From NCBI GenBank assembly GCA_006176705.1, contig QRFJ01000490.1:868001-932000 (forward strand): DNA of 64,000 bases, given 5' to 3'. Made by a program: the position numbers and the translations under genes. This DNA is from Cocos nucifera. Lineage: Eukaryota; Streptophyta; Magnoliopsida; Arecales; Arecaceae. This document shows, piece after piece, positions 12,660 through 25,482 of the stretch. Each line of letters opens with the position of its first letter. Position 1 is the first letter of the stretch. The notes beneath the pieces were generated by a model. That model saw only the letters and a program-made list of their open reading frames with translations. It did not search any database and was not told the origin of the DNA.

Positions 12660-15075
12660 GTCATTATTCTCTATTAAGGCTAAATTCTAATTGCTCCTAT
12701 CACTGTTAGATAGTGAAGACTTATGGACCCAACTTCGATAATCAGTATCAAAAGTTGAATATTGGTTCAGTAGTACGAATGGGTTCGTATTGGAGCTTCT
12801 GAGCCCAGTCGAAATAATTAGTCCAAGGTTAATCCAAATCAGGCATAGTGCTTCTAATGTCAGAAATAGGATCATAGGAAGAAGATTTGTTTTACTTTTC
12901 TTGACCACAACAGGCTGAACAAGAGAAAGGAGCAAAAGTTGCTCATTAAAGATGTTATATGATAACACCTTAAAACTTCTTTATATGTAATTCTATTACC
13001 TAGGTATTAGATACCAGTGGTCTTATGCAATTCGTTGCAAGGACTTAAGGTAAGTGGAATGTACAAACTCTAGTTAGATTATGTTATGGATGTCTATGTT
13101 TGGCATTATAGGCTTAGTCATATTGATAAGAATAGGATAAACATGTTAGCTTGAGAGAGAAATCTCGATATCAATGATTGTAAATCATTGATAGCCTGTG
13201 AATCTTGTCTTCTTGAAAAGATGATAAAGTCACCTTTTACTGAAAAAGATGAAGGAGCTGATAGAGTTCTAAGTCTCATACATAGTGATGTATGTGGACC
13301 TTGAATTTAAGTGCCAAAGGAAGACATTAATATTTTATTACAGACGACCTATCTGGGCATGGCTATATTTGGGATGAATCATTTGAAATGTTCAAATGAT
13401 TCAATAATGAAAAAGAAAAACAAACTTGATAAGGTGTTAAAACTCTTCGATCAGATTGAGGAGGCAAATACTTATCCAGTAAGTTTGTAATATATCTAGG
13501 AGAGAATAGAATTCTCTCTCAGTGGATTTCTTTTCAAAATATAGTGTATCTAAAAGAAGAAATTAAACTTTGTTAGACATGGTTGAATCCACAATAGGAT
13601 ATACTTGTCTGCCTATTGCAGGGTTGTGCTCTTGTGACTATTTTTTTTTTTACTTTAAAAATTTATACTGAGTTAATCTATTGCATTGACTCCATATGGG
13701 ATATGGATTGGGCGTAGACCTAGACTCTCTCACTTTCGAGTTTGGAGTTGATTAGCCTATGTCGTATATTTGCATATAGATAAACTTGGATCCTGATCCA
13801 ATAAGTGTTTAAGGGTTATTAATTCTGCTATACTAAAGAACATAAGATGTTCATCAGTAGTAGGGCATTTCTTTTGAAAAGAAGTTTCTCAGAGAAGAAA
13901 CTGATGCCTATCAAGTTGAACTTGTAAAAGTTTGACTAGTAGAAAGGAACCGACGTTATCTGATAAACCTATAGAATCAGATTTGATCTGATTAAATTTG
14001 AAGCCCATTAAAGTGTCATCTTTAAGGAGATCCAGTAGAGTACTGCATTAGTCAGATAGATACTTCAGTGTCTAGATCTGGGATTGCGATCATGTTGAGC
14101 TTGATGAGAATAACAAGGATCCGATCATCTATAAGGATACAGTGCAGTGGCCTGATTCTGAGAAGTGGCTTGGAGCCATATGATCCAAATTGAAGTCTAT
14201 GAAAATCAATAGTGTATGGACACTAGTTGATCACCTGAAGGGATAAAATCCATTGGGTGTGAATGAATTTTTAATAGGATCCGAGTAGCACAGATGAGAA
14301 GGTAAGGATCGATAAAGCCCGTCTGAGTATCATCTCAGAGTTCGAACATACATTTTGAACGTATATCTTAGTTATGAACAAAGACAAACCCTGCACTTAT
14401 TATTGGGCAAAATGTTTTGTAGTGTTATTACTTATGATGTTTGAGGATGAAATTCTCTTAATCCAGAATAGCATTCCAACATTGCAAGGAATAAAGATTT
14501 AGCTATCATCTTATTTATTCATGTACGAGATTAGACATGGTATACTCACTAGAGATAGTGAGCAGATAACAGTTTGATCCAAGTAAGAGCTACTGGAGGA
14601 TTGTATAGATAATTTCTAAGTATTTGAGAAATACTAAGATCCAGTGACTCAAATATAGAAGTATTGACTTAAAACATATGAATGTTTTGATTTCAGTCAG
14701 TACAAGATGATAACAAGAGAATATCGACTCATATCCTAATTATTAGAGCAATCTACTGAAAAGGATCCAAGCAGAAAACTTTAGTCTATTCAATTAGTGA
14801 TGTAGAGTACATCGTGGCATATGATGCTGCCATGTGAGCTGTGTAGTTACTAAGGTTAATTAGCAGGTTGGGAGTGGCACCCTCCACCCATGGTCCAGTC
14901 CTATCGTAGCACTGGAGCCATAGCTCAGGCTAAAAAACTAAAAGACCAGCATATTCTACATCATTTTCATCTTAGATATTGGATCTAGGGGATGTCGATC
15001 TTTAGAAGATCGATGTAAAAGGAGAACTTGATCGACCCATTTGCTAAGGCCTTGGAACTAAGGAGTTCTATGAAC
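12660..15075 (+). pseudogene. Element B gag-pol remnant (Copia)
   Basis: This is heavily decayed coding sequence with many stops and frameshifts. In order I can read: a fragment near the gag start; a CCHC zinc-knuckle skeleton (12849-12890, spacing CX2CX4HX4C, with stops inside); a protease start with LDTSG near 13010; and the integrase zinc-finger region near 13090-13250 (WHYRLSHIDKNRIN, then CESCL). Integrase core scraps and the pre-RT linker follow (near 14100, VELDEN). RT is reduced to its first part, with a deletion running up to the YVDD-like site near 14435. RNase H lies at about 14520-15060, including the GAIAQAK-like box. The gag body before the zinc knuckle is almost entirely missing: about 330 bp separate the gag start from protease, against about 930 bp in C. 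Confidence 0.75.
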
Positions 15076-15112
15076 TCAAGTGGAAGATAGGATATTTGAT
15101 ATCATTCTAATT

Positions 15113-15133
15113 GGCTTTAGTTTAAGTGGAAGT
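15113..15133 (+). promoter_or_regulatory. Polypurine tract of B
   Basis: The purine-rich AAGTGGAAGT directly precedes the 3' LTR start TGTTGAAAA. The same layout precedes the 3' LTR of D. Confidence 0.7.
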
Positions 15134-17164
15134 TGTTGAAAAATATGTCCTAAAGCCAATCATTTGAGTAGTAGATGATTGAAATTAGTATATGAACTAT
15201 CTAATAATAATAGTAATTTGGCTGTTTCATTATAAAAGTTCTATCTTTGTTAAATGAACTTCTAAATTATGATGAAGTCTTTAAAATCATAATCAATCGA
15301 TAAAGGAGGATTTATTGAATGATTCTTAAATTATCCATGACCAAATGATAAGTTGTTAACAAGGATGATAACTTATCGAGTATAGGTCGTTGTATACCAT
15401 ATGCATTGGTTATCCTCATAACCAAGTGATGTGGAGACACTGGTATGTTATTCAAGTGAGATATAGGAGTACATCTGCACTAAACGTGATCAATATAGCA
15501 CTCTACTATCAAGAATAGCTAGCTAAGGCCAATGGGTATAAGTATTCTTCCGACCCAAGATCGCCATGGTGACTTACAAGCAACAAACTATACTTTGGTG
15601 CTGGACTGTCAGTATTTTTAATATAGGTGATGGAAGGTTTTTGAGTATAGTCAAGTACTTATGAGTCAATGTATGAGTTAAGATAGGATTGACCACTCCT
15701 GATTAACTTTAGGAAGAGAATGTCTCGCTGTGTTTCAATTTAGCAAAACCTAAGCTTGGGTAATCCTCGTGAGGTGTCACGGGATTTGCAAAATTTTGAG
15801 ACACAATAGAGATGACTTGTATGAGTATTCGACAACATTCTCGAAGTCGTCTTGAGCATTATTAGTCATAGGGATGAATTATACGGTAACCATAGGCTAG
15901 GGTTCTAAGAATGTTGCTTTGTATACATTCGACCTATTCGAACGTCGAGAACCATTTCTAGATGATAACTTTGATTGGTATAAAAATTGGTTCCTATACT
16001 ATCGCTTAGGTTTGAACCTATGGGGTCTTACATATTAGAGTTTGTAATCTAATCGGCTGGTTAATCGACGATTGAGAATCATTTCGAGATCAAACATTCA
16101 ATGCGATTGATGTTTGACCTAATGCAAGTGTTGCAGGAGGATCGATTAGCAATTAGATTGCTAATTAGCTTAATTTGATTGAGCAATCAGACTAAGATCT
16201 AGTCTAATTGAATTAGATTCAATTAGAATTAGTTTGGACTTAATTAGATTAAGTTTAGTTGGTTTATTGGATAAGCCAATTGTAAGAAAGAACAATTCCT
16301 TATTTGACTAGGACTTGGGTGCACCTAATTGACTTAAGATTTAAATCAAATTTAAATCTTGATTTAATATAATTTAGTTGGGCTCCTAGTTGGACTAGGA
16401 TCATCCTTAATTGGGTTATATTTAATCTAATTTAAATAGGATTTAAATTTGATTTAAACCTATTTTGACCTAGTCAAACAAGAGGAGTCCCAATTGAACT
16501 GGGACTCTCTTTCTTTCTCTTATGCCTATTAAAGCCCATGCCAAATATTTAATTTCAAATTTTTTCTATGTATTTCCATGCCTAAGAAGTTATTCCATGC
16601 CTACATATAAGATTATTTGGGAGTTTGTTTTGACTTGGTCAAAATAAGAAAGAGTTGGAATTTCTTTCCTTCTTGCAAGAGTTCCCTTTTGACCAAACTC
16701 CTTTCTTCCTTGTGCGCCACCTCTACCCATGCCCTCCTTTTGATTTTTGCCCTTTCTCCCTTTCTTTTGGATGTTGGTTTTCTATTTCATGCACCAAAAA
16801 TCAAGGGAGGGGCGTCCAAGAGTTGGATGCCCCATAGAAGTCCTCCTTTGACTAGGTTTTGACCTAGTCTTGCAATAAAAGATGGATGCCTCTTATAAGA
16901 TGGTTTTAGAATGTATAAAATCCTAGAAAAATCATAAAAAAATAGAGGAGAAGGAGAAGAAGGCATGAAGGATTTATGGTGCCATGATTCTTGGAGAAGA
17001 GCCCTTAATTAAGACATTAAAGATTAATGCCTTGAAGAGACAAGATAAGAGAAGATTGTCTTCTCTTATATTTTTCTTTTATGTTTCTCTCTTCCTATTT
17101 TATTTATGATTTTTATGTGATAAAAATTAGAGAGAGAGAGAGGAAGGGCTTGAGGAAAGATGGC
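15134..17164 (+). mobile_element. Element B: 3' LTR, first segment
   Basis: It starts TGTTGAAAAATATG and aligns with the 5' LTR up to the TGAGGAAAGATGGC block, where element C is inserted. Positions 17160-17164 (ATGGC) are the left TSD of C. The LTR resumes at 28154. Confidence 0.88.
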
Positions 17165-19805
17165 TGAAAAAAATAGTGCAGGGTTTGCCATACTACTTTC
17201 AAAAAATATTTTAAAAATAGTAATGATGCAGTAAAAAATAATTAATTTAATTAATTATCTACTGATCATATCAAATTATTTAACCCTATACATTAGGATC
17301 TAAACATAATATGCATGCATACATCAATAAATCTGAAAATAAAACTATGTAATAAACTATTTACTACATCTACATGTTTAGAATATAATACATTTTCGTG
17401 GGTAGTCGATTACCATAATCTGAGTCCCTCAGATAATGCTCTAATATCATGTCATAGCCGCACATATGTTCGGTCTCTACGGTTGATCCATATGAAGCTT
17501 TTGGTTCCGATTAGCCCCACTGGAGTACTAGCTCCTCATCGGGGCCTTCGATGGCTGATGATCGATCCGATCGATCGTATACTTTCTTATTTTTAAGATA
17601 TTCTAGAAAATTAGAACATAAATATTAAAGGATGATGAAGATGTGTTTCAAATTTGGTGGTGATTCGATGCTCACATCACTTGATCTCTCCACCCAAACC
17701 TAGATTTCCAAATCTAGGATTTCACTTGGCCCAAAAACCCTGACACACTAAAAATTCTATCACGCCCTCTCTATGTGGAGTTTATCTATGAAATAAGTTT
17801 TCATTGAAAGATAACTTTTAGATATATAATCCCTATTTAGATCATATCTAAAATTAGAATATTCTTAGAGGTGAAAAATATAAGAGAAGAGAGGCATGAG
17901 GAAAAAGTAAAGTGTAGCAAGATCCTATTCACCTTCACTATAAGATTTTTTTCGCCCAAAACTAATGCCCAAACACTCTAAAAGTTTTACCACATAATAC
18001 TAACCCCTTCTCCTAAATACACAAAAATTCTTATAATTTATTGACATGAATACTATAAGAAAATTGCATGAAAAATGATAACTATCGAGAGATTTTAACC
18101 ACTCACTTGATTTCAAAAATCAAATAAGCCTCTTATCCTTATCCAGCACCCCCTCCCTTGTGTTTAACATGCAAAAGGACTCTCCTTCTATATGCATATT
18201 TTTATTTCTCAAAAAAAGTTTGACAAATAAAAGGGAGTGCTTAGGAAGCAGAGTGGAAAAGTCAAAAATGGTGGGCGCATGGGAGAATTTAAATTCAAAT
18301 GTAATTTGACTTGGTCCTAATTAGTTTCAACCAAACCAATTAATCTAGATCCAATTAAATTAGGTTAAATCCAATCAAATTAGGCTTAGCCTAATCCAAT
18401 AAAATTTTAATCAAATTAGAAATTAATTAGATCTACGTTCTGATCAAATCAGGATCAAAACTCCCATAGCGATTAGGTCATCTCATGACCTGATCAGGTC
18501 AAATCCAATCGAATCAAATTCAATCGAACTTGATCGAATCCTCATCGCTCAATCAAATTAAGCTAATCAATAATTAAATTACTAATTAATTCCATAAAAA
18601 TATCTAAGTTCAAATCGAATGGGTTACTAGGCAACAGAGTCCTATCAATATGAAACTCTTGAAGAGTCCTAAATCAGTGGGACTCTTGAACCTAGTGTCC
18701 CAAATAAATCGAACTCATGATCATAGAGTCCTAGACTAATAAAACTTTTGATGAGAGAGTTCCAGATGAGTAGAACTCAAATTCTCAATCTAGTAGGACT
18801 CTTGATCATAGAGTTTTAGTCCAATGGGACTCTTGACCATAAAGTTCTAGACCAATGGGACTCTTGATTAGCCATCATATCAGTTAGAAACTTCTAATAT
18901 GTGTGACCCCGTAGGTCTGAACCTAAGTCGGTAGCACAGAAACCAATTTTTATACTAATCGAAGTGACCATCTAGTAATGGTACACGACATTCGGATAGG
19001 TCGAATAATCGCAATCACAACATTCAGAACCTACGTGAATATGGTTACTGTATAATTCATCCTTATGACCTCTGTGTAATAGATGACTTAGGGTTAGACT
19101 GTCAACCCTAGAAAATACATCTATGTCGTGTCTCAAAGCAATTAGTCTCGTGACTCTTCAATAAGACTATCCTGGCCAAGGTTTTGCTAAATTAAAATAC
19201 AATTAAACATAACTCTTGAAATCAGAAGTGGTCAATCCCATCTTGATATACGCATCGACTCCATAAGTATTTGACTGTGTCCAGAAATCTTTCATCATTG
19301 AATTAGAAATTTAGATAGTCCAACATCAAAACACAGTGAGTTGCTTGAAAGTTACCATAGTGATCTCAGGTCGGAGGAACATTTATATCCATATTCCATC
19401 GAAGCTAATCTTGATAGGAGAAAAGCCTCAGAGTTGGTCATGTTCACTGCAGATGTACCCATACGTCTCATTTGCATGCTATATCAGTGTCTCAACACTC
19501 CTTGGTTATGAGGACAACTAACCTATATGGCACACAACGACCTATACTTGATAAACATTGTCATCCTAAGTAACAACATATCATTTGATCGTGAACTATT
19601 AAAGGATTAAATGACAAATCCTCCTTTATCAAATCTAGATAGTCTTAAGGACTTCATCACAACATAGAAGTTCATTAGAAGATAATAGAATTTATGATGA
19701 AAAATGTAAAAATAATTTTTATTAATTTATAATTCATATATAATTATAAATATATGATCCAACCATCAATAGATTGATTATTGGCTTTGGGACACATTTT
19801 CAACA
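17165..19805 (-). mobile_element. Element C: 3' LTR (2,641 bp)
   Basis: Read on the minus strand it starts TGTTGAAAATGTG next to the polypurine tract and ends ...TTTTTTTCA at 17165. It aligns with the right-hand LTR throughout, at about 90% by eye. It carries a palindromic minisatellite at about 18620-18880. Confidence 0.9.
18620..18880. repeat. 31-bp palindromic minisatellite in C 3' LTR
   Basis: Tandem units contain GGACTCTTGATCATAGAGTY, an imperfect palindrome. The counterpart in the C 5' LTR is at 26990-27215. Confidence 0.65.
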
Positions 19806-19823
19806 ATCTCCCACTCCAATCGG
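19806..19823 (-). promoter_or_regulatory. Polypurine tract of C
   Basis: On the minus strand the sequence GGAGTGGGAGAT abuts the LTR start TGTTGAAAA. Confidence 0.85.
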
Positions 19824-22800
19824 TGTAGTATCTAATACCTATCTTCGACTTAAAGTCATCGAACTCCTTCACCGCAACAACTTTAGTGAATGGATTAGCT
19901 AGGTTCTCCTTTCCATCGATCTTTTGAAGGTCGACGTCATCTCAATCCATAATCTCTTGGATAAGATGGTAGCGGCATAGAATATGCTTCATTCGTTGGT
20001 GTGCCTTTGGTTCTTTTGCCTGAGCAATGACTCCAAAGCTGTCACAATAGAGCAGAACTAGACCATCAAGGGAGGATGCTACTCCGAGCTTGGTGATAAA
20101 TTTTCTTAGCCACACCACTTCTTTGGCAGCATCTGATGCAGCGACATACTCGGCCTCATAAACTGAATTGGCCATAGTATTTTGCTTAGAACTCTTCCAG
20201 CAGACAGCCCCACTATTAAGGATAAATATGTATCCCTACATACTCTTGCTATCATTATGATTGAACTAGAAACTGGAGTTTGTGAACCCCACAAGTTTTA
20301 AATCAGATTCACCATATACAAGCCACTGGCCCTTAGTATTTCTTAAATACTTCAGGATGATTTTAACAACCTTCCAGTGATTCTTCCCTGGATTAGATTG
20401 GTATCTACTCACTACACCTAATGAGTATGCCACATCTGGTCGCATACATGTCATGGCATACATTATAGAATTTACTATTGAAGCATATGGTATTCTGTTC
20501 ATATGCTCTCTGTCTAAAGGTGTTGTTGGATAATCCCTCTTTGAAAAATAAATTTCATAGCCTATTGGTAGATAGCCTTTCTTAAAATTTTTTATGCTGA
20601 ATCATTTCAGCATAGTATAAATGTACGTGGACTGGGACAATCCAAGCAACCTTTTAGATCTATTTCTATGGATCTTCATCCATAGGATGTAGAAAGTTTC
20701 TTTCAGATCCTTCATGGAGAACTGTGATGACAGTTAGATCTTTATTCCTTATAATGCAGGGACATCATTTTTTATTAAGAGAATGTCATTCACATACAAT
20801 ACTAGGAATACTATTGCTGGACCATTAGCCTATTTGTATATGCAGGGCTCTTCTTCATTTTTAATGAAGCCATACATTTTGATTGTTCTATCAAATCATA
20901 TGTTCCAGCTCCGAGATGCTTGCTTTAGTCCATAAATGGATCTCTGAAGCTTACACACCTTAGACTCATCTATGAACGTGAAACCTTCAGATTATATCAT
21001 ATACACCTCTTCATCCAGCTCTCCAATCAGAAAAGCTGTTTTCACATCCATCTGTCAGATTTTATAGTCCAGATGGGAAGCTATGGCAAGCATTATCCGA
21101 ATGGATTTGAGCATTGCCATAGGAGAGAACGTTCCATCATAGTCAATACCATAACGTTGACGATATCCCTTGGCAACCAGACAAGCTTTATAGGTCTGCA
21201 CCTTTTCGTCCGCACCTCTTTTTCTTTTGAAGACCCACTTACACCCTGTGTTTTACCCCTTTGGATGGGTCAACCAATGTCCATACATCATTGACTTTAT
21301 AGATTCTATCTCAAATTTCATGGCCTTAAGCCATTTCTCAGAGTCGGATCTCTGCATTACATCCATATAGGTAATTGGATCCTGATCATTCTCATCGAGT
21401 TCGATAGGATCTCCATCCCAGACCAAAAAATCATAATATTTATCCAGTTGATGTGGTACTCTACCAGATCTTCTTAAGGATGCTTCTACAATGGGTTCTG
21501 GGCTTGATCTAATTAGATCCAGCTCAGGTTCAATAATTTGTGTCCATTCTTTCACCTATCATACTTCATCAAGTTCGACCTTGAAGGCATTAGTTCCTTC
21601 ACCAAGGAACTCCTTTTCTAAAAAGACTGTCTTAAGGCTGACAAATACTTTTTGCTCATCAGCAAAGTAGAAGTAGTATCTTTTGGTTTTTTTTGGATAA
21701 CCTATAAAACTATACTTATCGAATCTAGGTCTAAGCTTGTTTGTCATCAAACGTTTGACATAGGCCGGACACCCCCAAATCCTAAGATGTGAAAGCATTG
21801 ACTTACATCCTATCCATATTTCATATGGTCTTTTATTAATAGATTTACTTAAAATTCTATTTAGAATGTAATAAGCTGACTTGAGCACATATCCCAATAG
21901 GGAGATTGGCAAACCAGCAAACTCCTTCATGGATCGAACCATGTCCAATAGGGTCCGATTTCTTCTTTCAGATACACCATTATGTTGTGGTGTTCCAGGA
22001 GGGATCTATTGGGAGAGAATCCCGTTCTCCTCAAGATATGTTAGAAACTCATTGGAAAGGTACTTACCCCCTCGATCAGATCGAAGAGTTTTAATACTCT
22101 TTTCAATTTACTTTTCTACCTCATTTCAAAATAGTTTGAATATTTCAAATAATTTCGACATATGCTTCATTAAATAGACATACCCATACATCGATAGGTC
22201 ATCTATGAAGGTTATGAAGTAGAAATATCTACCTCTGGTACTTGAGCTCATGGGTCCACATACATCCGAATGTGCTAAACTCAAGAGTTCAGTGGCTCAT
22301 TCATCTTTTTCAGTAAAAGGTGACTTGGTCATTTTACCAAGAAGACAAGACTCACAGGTCAGAAGTGACTCATAATTACTAACCTCAAGAATTTCTTCTT
22401 GAGCTAACTTGTTAATTCTATTCTTATTAATATGACCTAGCCTACAGTGCCAAAGGTAGACATCAGATACATCACTATTTCTAGGATATTTACTAGAGGA
22501 TTGAACCACGTTAACAGGCATAGAAAGTAAATAAATTTCGTTATTCAATTATCCAATCAAAATTATAACACCATTCATATTACAAATTTTTTTTTTTATT
22601 GATATTTCAAAACCATTCATGACCAAAAGGTCTACAGAAATGATATTCAATCAGAAAGTTGGACAATAATGATATTCATTAAGAATAACTTTATTCAAAT
22701 TGATTACAAGGTTCATGATTCCTAGAGCTAGAATTGAAACTTGTCTTCCATCTCCAATGTTCAAGAACCTCTCACCTTGATCAATCTTCTACTGACCTAT

Positions 22801-22900
22801 AAGCCTTGCATAAAATTATAAATATGATAAGGGCTTCCAGTATCTAATACCCAGGCAGTAGAATCAAATAAGAAAAAATTGCAAGATGTTATCATATAAT
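19824..22900 (-). pseudogene. Element C pol pseudogene (protease, integrase, RT, RNase H)
   Basis: Reading leftwards on the minus strand: protease with an intact DTGS (22833-22844); the integrase HHCC zinc finger (22548-22297, WHCRLGHINKN ... CESCLLG); and the integrase D,D,E core (about 22290-21950, ending in HNGVSERRNR). The integrase C-terminal part with PYEIW and WGCPAYV follows (21948-21559), then the linker with IELDEN (21555-21253). RT (about 21250-20520) has its YVDD box changed to YVND (20785-20796). RNase H (20502-19942) includes SVYEAEYVAASDAAKE and a GVIAQAKEP box. The domain order PR-IN-RT-RH is that of Copia. Frameshifts and stops separate the blocks, and the RT active-site change alone would abolish activity. 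Confidence 0.9.
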
Positions 22901-23771
22901 TACCTTGCCCAGCAACCACTTGCTTCTTCCTCGGCTTGTTCGGATCCACGGAGGCAATGTACAAAGGACAGTTTCTCTTTCAGTGCCCCTACTTTTTACA
23001 GAAGAAGCACTCTGCCTGGCTCTGGTCGGGCTTGCGCTTCTTGGTCTGACCCTGTGTAGTCATCCTAGCATGCGGCCACACCTTCTTATTTTTCTTCTTC
23101 TTATTCTTCTTCCATTTCTTAAAGGGTCGACGATCAGAAGAAGACCCTCCCACTACATTCACCATCTTCTTATGGAGTTGGTGATCCTTCTCAAAGTTCT
23201 GCAGCAACCCTAACAAGCCGTGGTAGTTCACTACAGGCTTTGTCATTCTAAAATGAGTTAGAAAGGAGAGAAAGGACTTGGGCAAAGAATTAAGGATCGC
23301 ATCCTTAACGAGTTACTTGTGTAGGGGAAAGCCCAACTTGCTAAGGCACTCAATCATCTTGATCATGTACAATATATGATCGATGATTGAGGCCCCATCC
23401 CTCATCTGAGCATTGAAAATGGCACAACTTATTTTGTGCCTTTCAACGTCGTTCGGCATGCCAAAAGAGTCATTCAATATTTGAAGCATCTCCTGTAGCT
23501 GGGCATTTTCAAACCTATGACTGAACTCGTCATTCATTGCCACCAGCATTATACATCGAATGGTGGTGTGGTCATTGAGCCACTTCAGATAAGTGTCTCA
23601 GACTACTTTCCTAGCATTCGGGGCTGGCTCCTCAGATGCTCGATCCGTTACCACATAAAGGATCCGCTCATGCTCCAGGATAATTTTCAACTTACGATAC
23701 CAGCTATCATAGTTGGATCCCATTAATTTGTCATGGTCTAATAATGATTGAAGCAATAGGTTAGTAGCCAT
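22901..23771 (-). pseudogene. Element C gag pseudogene
   Basis: The likely start is the ATG at 23771 (MATNLLLQSLLDHDKL). A typical Copia capsid region follows (GSNYDSWYRKLKIIL; later NDSFGMPNDVERHKI and MIECLSKLGF), and then a lysine-rich stretch near 23110. The CCHC zinc knuckle (22968-23009, spacing CX2CX4HX4C) has tryptophan codons turned into stops. At about 290 codons it has normal length for the family, but it is broken by at least two frameshifts or stops between 23598 and 23285. It is the only near-complete gag in the window and serves as the reference for the deletions in B, D and H. Confidence 0.85.
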
Positions 23772-25468
23772 GTCTGCACGAAAAGGAAAACCAAATCTAA
23801 TTAGTATATGAATTATTAATCCTAAAGACTTGGACTTCAATTTAAAGGTCCTTCCACTATTTTATATGAATTGGTAGCCTCTACCTCTAATTCGAGGAAT
23901 TACTCTAATTCCTTAGTGGGTACTAGAATCCACATAGACTACACATGAGTCCAACCATGTGCACCTATGGGTAGATTCAAAATCAATTATTTCTCTAACC
24001 AACTTTTAGTAACATTGATTTTTTCCCATAGACCTAATTAGTAAGCTTTGCCCTCCACTGAAAAAGGTTTGATTAGGTCCAACCGTTAACATGATCACAT
24101 TTGGTCTTATCTAACCAATAAATGATCAGGCTTGGCTTTGGTCGGCCAACCTAACCACCATCAGAAAGACTTAACCAAATTATCATTTTATGAATGATAA
24201 TTTCATTAGTCAATAATCACCAGACCTTTGGGCCTCCAATAATTATTATACTAATGAACCCATTATCACTCAACTTAATGGGAGGCTATGATTTAGTTAT
24301 CTATATAACTATTTCATTTTTAAGAACCTAATAATTTTAGAGAATTTAGTTAACTAATTTAAGAAAATTCAGCGAGCCAATTTCGATCCTTCCACTGACT
24401 TCATCAAGTCAGAAAAGAATCTAATCTAAGCTGGCATTAGGAGTACCTAAATTAGTCAGACTGATTTACCTAATATAAATGAGTGAGCTCGAATCACTAA
24501 GTGATCTAATCAAAATCTAACTCACCAGGATGGCCAGATAAGCGAGATCAGTGCAAGGGATATGCCATTAACTCATCAAAGATCGAATTAGTGCGAGTAG
24601 TTCTCCATTAAAAACCATTGATCAAATTTCCAAACTTATCTTAGACACCATCTAATTCATTAGTTTTAATTTGACCAACCTAGTAATTTTGAATTCGACC
24701 GTGTAGCCTTGAATCAAGTCCATTTGGTCCTTATTAAAGGCATGGACTTGACCAACTATAACTATTATAATTGAGTCTATAGAGTCCTTAACCTAATCTA
24801 AATTAATATTTAATTAGATTTGATCAATTACTCTAAATTAGTCCATCTTTTAACTAACCTTAGGTCTAACCCAATTTATGGACCTAATTCAGCTAGCCCA
24901 ATAACCCACAAGTTTATGATTAATGACTTAGAGTCTTAATTCATAATTCTAGATACTAAATCATTATACTTAATTTTTAATTAAGTTTATGGATTGAGGT
25001 TTAGGGTTTGGCATTTTAAAAATATTTTTAATTTTGAAAGATTCTTTACAACTTAGCATTGTTCACCAATTGAGTCAACTCATTTCAAAATTAAATCATC
25101 TCAATTCAAAAATAACACTAGTTGTAGGGTTTAATCTAAAACTATATACACTACATAATCATGAAATCATAAATCAAACTTTTTCTAATTATGCATTCAT
25201 GATCATAAATCAGATTAAAGCCTAATATAATTAAATTATAAAAATATTAGATCAAATCTAATAATTTTATAATTAACGATATAGATCAGCAATGTATCAG
25301 GACAATCTTTTTACTGTAGGGGGTAAACCCAACAGCAGGATAACCTGCAGTCCGTGCAATCTGAATTTTAATTTTTTAGATCTAATTACTTTAATTATTA
25401 GATTAATATTTAGATTAAATCTAAATTATTAATCTAAATATGTAAGCATATCATGTTTAAAGAACCTT
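23772..25468 (-). other. Element C untranslated leader
   Basis: About 1.7 kb of AT-rich non-coding sequence lies between the primer site and gag. It contains the conserved hairpin at 25289-25357 and aligns with the leaders of B, D and H. Confidence 0.7.
25289..25357 (-). promoter_or_regulatory. Leader hairpin motif of C
   Basis: On the minus strand the stem CTGTTGGG/CCCTACAG (7 of 8 pairs) closes loop TTTACC. It is flanked by GCACGGACT...GTTATCCTG and GATTGTCCTGATAC, as in D. Confidence 0.6.
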
Positions 25469-25480
25469 GCTCTGATACCA
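25469..25480 (-). promoter_or_regulatory. Primer-binding site of C
   Basis: The + strand reads GCTCTGATACCA, that is TGGTATCAGAGC on the minus strand, two bases from the 5' LTR end. Confidence 0.95.
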
Positions 25481-25482
25481 TT

